Positions 7,570 through 9,402 of a stretch of 9,402 bases of DNA are shown piece after piece. The position numbers and the translations under genes were made by a program. Below the pieces are notes generated by a model. That model was given only the letters and a program-made list of their open reading frames with translations, was not told where the DNA came from and made no database searches. The stretch lies in NCBI GenBank assembly GCA_023266795.1, contig JAHFPI010000067.1, forward strand, positions 1 to 9,402, in the 5' to 3' direction. Origin of the DNA: Rhodospirillales bacterium. GTDB lineage: Bacteria; Pseudomonadota; Alphaproteobacteria; Micavibrionales; UBA2020. Positions within the stretch are counted from its first letter, which is position 1, and the number at the start of each line of letters is the position of its first letter.

Positions 7570-7643
7570 CTGTCATTCCCGCGAAGGCGGGAATCCATTG
7601 GCACCATCGTCAAGATGGATCCCCGCCTTCGCGGGGATGACAG
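7570..7643. repeat. Nested palindromic intergenic repeat (REP-like) between ffs and dnaX
   Basis: Two 29-base arms, 7570-7598 and 7615-7643, are inverted copies that match at 27 of 29 positions, separated by a 16-base spacer. Each arm is also a hairpin by itself: CCCGC-GAAG-GCGGG at 7578-7591 and CCCCGC-CTTC-GCGGGG at 7621-7636. The sequence is of the TCATTCCCGCGAAGGCGGGA type found scattered between genes in many proteobacterial genomes; translated, it gives the familiar 'HSREGGNP...RWIPAFAGMT' string often seen in spurious proteins. It lies 19 bases before the dnaX start codon and 8 bases before its ribosome site, so it would be in the leader of the dnaX message. Confidence 0.9.
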
Positions 7644-7672
7644 TGTAAGTTTTTATTTAAACCAACGCTAAG

Positions 7673-7678
7673 ACTATA
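7673..7678 (-). promoter_or_regulatory. Possible dnaX promoter -10 element
   Basis: Read on the minus strand this is TATAGT, five of six matches to the sigma-70 -10 box, between the end of ffs and the palindromic repeat. No good -35 box stands at the usual distance (CCTTCC, inside the ffs 3' end). If used, transcription would start near 7666 and include the whole repeat in the dnaX leader. dnaX may instead be read through from the ffs promoter. Confidence 0.25.
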
Positions 7679-7692
7679 CGATTCAAGGAAAA

Positions 7693-7790
7693 GGTGGAAG
7701 GCTGGAAACGACCCGGATGTAAAACTCGTTACGGTTGCTGCCTCTCGGCCCTGGCCGGATTGGGAGACATCCGCCCGCCCCAACCTTCCG
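7693..7790 (-). ncRNA. ffs: Signal recognition particle RNA (4.5S RNA, small bacterial type)
   Basis: This RNA pairs with the protein Ffh to form the SRP, which brings ribosomes making membrane proteins to the membrane. The minus strand carries the domain IV signature: GGCCAGG (7756-7750), stem GCC, tetraloop GAGA (7746-7743), stem GGC, then AGCAACC (7739-7733). The E. coli counterpart is GGUCAGG-UCC-GGAA-GGA-AGCAGCC. The outer ends pair as a 10-bp helix, GGAAGGTTGG (7789-7780) with CCAGCCTTCC (7705-7696) including one G-U, and an inner 7-bp helix CGGATGT/ACATCCG lies above it. About 98 bases fits the small SRP type. ffs directly before dnaX is a known arrangement. Exact ends are estimated from the terminal stem and the promoter spacing; no terminator follows. 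Confidence 0.92.
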
Positions 7791-7795
7791 CTTGC

Positions 7796-7824
7796 AGTAT
7801 TGTCAGATTCTTTTTTTTGGGCAA
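7796..7824 (-). promoter_or_regulatory. ffs: Promoter of ffs (SRP RNA)
   Basis: On the minus strand TTGCCC (7824-7819) and AATACT (7801-7796) are 17 bases apart, giving three of six and four of six consensus matches. The spacer begins with eight A residues. The -10 box ends six bases before G7789, which is the first base of the long terminal stem of the SRP RNA, so the promoter and the RNA 5' end agree. The -35 hexamer overlaps a hyphenated palindrome at 7820-7837. Confidence 0.6.
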
Positions 7825-7837
7825 GAGATATCTTGCC
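7820..7837. promoter_or_regulatory. Hyphenated palindrome over the ffs -35 box, possible operator
   Basis: GGCAAGA-GATA-TCTTGCC is a perfect 7-bp inverted repeat with a four-base centre. It covers most of the -35 hexamer of the ffs promoter and lies 69 bases before the divergent gene at 7906. On either strand the dyad is preceded by T residues and followed by A residues, the wrong way round for an intrinsic terminator, so a protein-binding site is the better reading. No known regulator motif is recognised. Confidence 0.4.
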
Positions 7838-7863
7838 AAAATCCTGAATTTAAGGTTAGCTAT

Positions 7864-7887
7864 ATGAAATCCTTGAAAAATCTGTAA
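7864..7887 (+). other. Seven-codon open frame (MKSLKNL) ahead of the 125-residue gene
   Basis: ATG at 7864 opens MKSLKNL and ends in TAA, 18 bases before the start of the next gene. Thirteen to fourteen bases within it (CCTTGAAAAATCTG, 7871-7884) are nearly repeated at 7917-7929 (CCTTGAAAATCTG), where the frame reads SLENL. No clear Shine-Dalgarno precedes it. It may be a leader peptide, a remnant of a duplicated start region, or chance. Confidence 0.25.
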
Positions 7888-7905
7888 AGAACAGGAGCGA
7901 TCAGG

Positions 7906-8283
7906 ATGCCTATCTCCCTTGAAAATCTGGACGGTCAATACGATGTCAGCTCCGAGACGAGCTATGGCGGCCCCTTCTTCGTCAATGGCGACGGCGTCAC
8001 CATCATCAAGAACGGCCTGACCTACCGCAAGGATAAAAACGGCTTCATCTGGGAGAGCGCCTTCAGCGTCGTCGGCGGAGACAAGGTGGAGATTGAGTCA
8101 ACAGTCGACCCCAGCCATGCCGGAGACTCCGCGTTTATTGTCGACCAGCAGGGCAACCCCACAAAAGGCATCGTCACCTATAAATCAGTTCTGGATGTCA
8201 AAAGCGTCAACGGAAAAATTGTGATGAGCGGCATGATAAAACACGGCAAGGACACGACGCGTCTGGTGATGAAACAGATATAG
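7906..8283 (+). CDS. Unrecognised 125-residue beta-rich protein, single-gene unit
   Basis: I do not recognise this protein. It has no signal peptide, membrane segment or cysteine, so it is probably cytoplasmic. Alternating polar and apolar residues with Gly/Asn/Asp turns suggest a compact beta domain of about eight strands: LDGQYDVSSETSY, GPFFVNGDGVTIIKNGLTYR, GFIWESAFSVVGGDKVEIESTVD, SAFIVDQQGN, GIVTYKSVLDVKSVNGKIVMSG, and a basic final strand TTRLVMKQI. That outline resembles small beta-barrel folds, but this is only a shape argument. AGGAG at 7892-7896 lies nine bases before the ATG, and a strong terminator begins 20 bases after the stop, so it is a genuine one-gene transcript. It is divergent from ffs. 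Confidence 0.85.
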   Translation: MPISLENLDGQYDVSSETSYGGPFFVNGDGVTIIKNGLTYRKDKNGFIWESAFSVVGGDKVEIESTVDPSHAGDSAFIVDQQGNPTKGIVTYKSVLDVKSVNGKIVMSGMIKHGKDTTRLVMKQI

Positions 8284-8303
8284 CCCGTTCCCGAATCAGC
8301 AAG

Positions 8304-8331
8304 AAAGCCCCGGAGAATCGGGGCTTTTTTT
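8304..8331 (+). terminator. Intrinsic terminator of the 125-residue gene
   Basis: A perfect 9-bp stem, AAAGCCCCG (8304-8312) with CGGGGCTTT (8319-8327), closes a six-base loop GAGAAT and leads straight into a run of seven T residues (8325-8331). It ends the transcript of the gene at 7906-8283. Confidence 0.93.
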
Positions 8332-8569
8332 ATTCCACCCGAAGCCCCCGTGGCACGCGAATTTGTGGTTTATTTGCAACTTTTTTAAAAATTATCCCGC
8401 CAAACGAAAAATTTTTCAGGCCGCTGACCGGCAAGATTAATTCGCAAAATCCACGGGTAACATAACAATCCCTCAAAAACCTTCCGGCGCACTTCTTAAA
8501 TGTTGCTAAAATGGCTGTTTTTAAAGGTTTTTGGGCGCTTCCGCCGCTGTATGGCTGCCCCCCATTATC
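8332..8569. other. AT-richer intergenic stretch without a supported gene
   Basis: No convincing coding region or RNA gene is visible. Two open frames of 20-34 codons beginning near 8500 have no ribosome site. The stretch is richer in A and T runs than its neighbours. It contains a 9-bp inverted repeat, AAAAACCTT (8475-8483) and AAGGTTTTT (8524-8532), around a 40-base loop. A 7-bp inverted pair, CCCGTGG (8347-8353) and CCACGGG (8451-8457), is also present. Neither has terminator form. It could be a decayed gene or a long control region. Confidence 0.5.
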
Positions 8570-8583
8570 TTGACTTATATCAA
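8570..8583 (+). promoter_or_regulatory. FixK/FNR-type binding site
   Basis: TTGACTTATATCAA fits the Crp/Fnr-family anaerobic box TTGA-N6-TCAA exactly and the Fnr consensus TTGAT-N4-ATCAA at nine of ten fixed positions. Its centre is 77 bases before the start of the 56-residue gene. If placed at the classical -41.5 distance, transcription would start near 8618, giving a leader of about 36 bases and a -10 box around AAATAT (8606-8611). This suggests induction when oxygen is low. Confidence 0.6.
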
Positions 8584-8592
8584 AGTATCCCC

Positions 8593-8604
8593 CACTTATA
8601 AGTG
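8593..8604. promoter_or_regulatory. Perfect 12-bp palindrome in the promoter region of the small gene
   Basis: CACTTATAAGTG is a perfect palindrome nine bases after the FixK/FNR box and just before the presumed -10 region, which is where a repressor could bind. TATAAG inside it could also act as a -10 box, in which case the spacing to TTGACT (8570-8575) would be 21 bases, longer than usual. No regulator is recognised. Confidence 0.35.
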
Positions 8605-8653
8605 AAAATATGCAGCAACGAGGCAGAAAAGCCCCGCCATAAGGAGAAGAAAA

Positions 8654-8824
8654 ATGAAACACAGCATGAAAACAGAAATGAGGTTCTGGCTGTTCGAGCA
8701 CCAAAAGCAGGAAGATGAAAAGATGACCCATTCATTTTCCAGGGCAGCCGATAAGAGCGTGCAAGTGTCGCACCGGGAACCGGATATCAAAGCGACAAGA
8801 CCGGCGCCAGAAAAGAAAATGTGA
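8654..8824 (+). CDS. Unrecognised 56-residue charged small protein, FixK/FNR box upstream
   Basis: I do not recognise this protein (MKHSMKTEMRFWLFEHQKQE at the start). It has 12 Lys/Arg, 9 Asp/Glu and 4 His, no cysteine, and no membrane segment. The first 25 residues could form a helix with one apolar patch (FWLF at 11-14); the rest looks disordered and ends RPAPEKKM. Support for being real comes from an AAGGAG ribosome site at 8641-8646, seven bases before the ATG, a FixK/FNR-type box and palindrome upstream, and a strong terminator 25 bases after the stop. Later in-frame ATGs at codons 5 and 9 fit the ribosome site less well. An open frame on the opposite strand has no such signals. Confidence 0.7.
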   Translation: MKHSMKTEMRFWLFEHQKQEDEKMTHSFSRAADKSVQVSHREPDIKATRPAPEKKM

Positions 8825-8848
8825 GCCTGCCAGAGTCACGCACGCAAT

Positions 8849-8879
8849 AAAAACCCCTCCGTTTCCGGAGGGGTTTTTT
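8849..8879. terminator. Bidirectional terminator between the small gene and hppA
   Basis: A 13-bp stem, AAAAACCCCTCCG (8849-8861) with CGGAGGGGTTTTT (8866-8878), closes a TTTC loop. With T residues at the end of either strand it can stop transcripts coming from both sides: the 56-residue gene on the plus strand and hppA on the minus strand, whose stop codon is at 8899-8897. Confidence 0.93.
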
Positions 8880-8896
8880 ATTAAGCAGTCGCCTGA

Positions 8897-9402
8897 TCAG
8901 TGGGTCAGGAACTTCGCGGCCACGGCCACCATCAGGATCGCCACGATATTGGTGATCTTGATGAGCGGGTTGACGGCGGGGCCGGCGGTGTCCTTGTAGG
9001 GATCGCCGACGGTGTCGCCGGTTACCGCCGCCTTGTGCGCTTCGGAACCTTTGCCGCCGTAGTTGCCTTCTTCAATATATTTTTTCGCGTTATCCCATGC
9101 GCCGCCGCCGGAGGTCATGGAGATCGCCACGAAAATGCCGGTCACGATCGTGCCGACCAGCATCGCGCCCACGGTCTGGAACGCCGAAGTCAGCTCGCCG
9201 GAGACCCAGTAGATCACCAAGAACAGCACGATCGGCGTCGCCACGGGCAGCAGCGACGGCACGATCATTTCCTTGATCGCCGCCTTGGTCAGCATGTCGA
9301 CCGCGCGGCCATACTCGGGCTTGGTGGTGCCTTCGAGGATGCCTTTGATCTCGCGCAGCTGACGGCGGACTTCAACGACGATAGAACCCGCCGCACGGCC
9401 TA
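8897..9402 (-). CDS. hppA: Membrane proton-translocating pyrophosphatase (C-terminal part)
   Basis: HppA splits pyrophosphate and uses the energy to pump protons (sodium in some subtypes) across the membrane. The open frame continues past the right edge; the visible 167 codons begin GRAAGSIVVEVRRQLREIKG and run to the stop at 8899-8897. The conserved C-terminal signatures are intact: 'KPEYGRAVDMLTKAAIKEMI', 'GGGAWDNAKKYIEEGNYGGKGSEAHKAAVTGDTVGDPYKDTAGPA' and 'NPLIKITNIVAIL', with three hydrophobic helices. Asp and Lys residues in the AWDNAKK and GDTVGDPYKDT stretches help bind magnesium-pyrophosphate. A methionine at 9295 is internal, not the start. Residues that decide potassium dependence lie outside the window, so the subtype is undecided. 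Confidence 0.97.
   Translation of the reverse strand, partial: GRAAGSIVVEVRRQLREIKGILEGTTKPEYGRAVDMLTKAAIKEMIVPSLLPVATPIVLFLVIYWVSGELTSAFQTVGAMLVGTIVTGIFVAISMTSGGGAWDNAKKYIEEGNYGGKGSEAHKAAVTGDTVGDPYKDTAGPAVNPLIKITNIVAILMVAVAAKFLTH

Noticed and set aside
7214..7648. 144-codon plus-strand frame ending 'HSREGGNP...RWIPAFAGMT'
   Set aside because: It is the opposite strand of dnaX running into the palindromic repeat; that C-terminal string is a known artefact of translating this repeat.
8413..8432. GCCG-CTGAC-CGGC mini-hairpin as a small-RNA terminator
   Set aside because: Only four base pairs and no T tract; expected by chance.
8500..8601. 34-codon plus-strand frame (MLLKWLFLKV start)
   Set aside because: No ribosome site, and it reads through the FixK/FNR box and palindrome.
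8330..8731. 133-codon minus-strand open frame antisense to the 56-residue gene
   Set aside because: It runs through the terminator stem at 8304-8331 and the FixK/FNR box, has no ribosome site, and its product is unlike any known protein.
1..9402. CRISPR array, insertion sequence, tRNA, prophage or toxin-antitoxin pair
   Set aside because: No spaced direct repeats, transposase, integrase, tRNA-like cloverleaf or paired small genes were seen on either strand.

Overview
The window looks like chromosomal DNA of an alphaproteobacterium (inference). Supporting points are the tightly overlapped System I cytochrome c maturation operon, an SRP RNA gene just ahead of dnaX-ybaB, a FixK/FNR-type box, a membrane pyrophosphatase, and moderately GC-rich coding sequence. 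The genus cannot be named from the sequence alone.

Positions 1-4227 (+ strand) hold the end of ccmB followed by ccmC, ccmD, ccmE, ccmF, ccmG and ccmH. Every junction overlaps, so this is one translationally coupled operon. CcmB and CcmC belong to the heme export/loading complex, CcmD stabilises it, CcmE carries heme covalently, CcmG and CcmH reduce the apocytochrome CXXCH cysteines, and CcmF attaches the heme. All key residues are present. ccmA must lie upstream if the usual order holds, and no ccmI follows ccmH.

Positions 4202-7791 (- strand) hold a convergent operon read right to left: ffs (SRP RNA, about 7693-7790), a large nested palindrome (7570-7643), dnaX (GTG start), ybaB/ebfC, an unrecognised 187-residue helical protein, and an exonuclease III gene whose 3' end overlaps ccmH by 26 bp. 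The usual partner recR is missing; the unknown gene sits in its place.

Positions 7796-8880 hold control sequence and two stand-alone small genes on the + strand. One encodes an unrecognised 125-residue, cysteine-free, probably beta-rich protein with a good Shine-Dalgarno and a strong terminator. The other encodes an unrecognised 56-residue charged protein with a strong Shine-Dalgarno, a FixK/FNR box (TTGACTTATATCAA) upstream and a bidirectional terminator downstream. About 240 bases between them (8332-8569) show no gene.

Positions 8897-9402 (- strand) hold the C-terminal part of hppA, the membrane proton-pumping pyrophosphatase, which runs off the right edge.

Most of the window is ordinary housekeeping sequence. 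The parts worth a second look are the two orphan small genes, the unknown gene in the recR position, and the palindrome between ffs and dnaX. I see no mobile element, CRISPR array, defence system or other clearly new multi-gene system.
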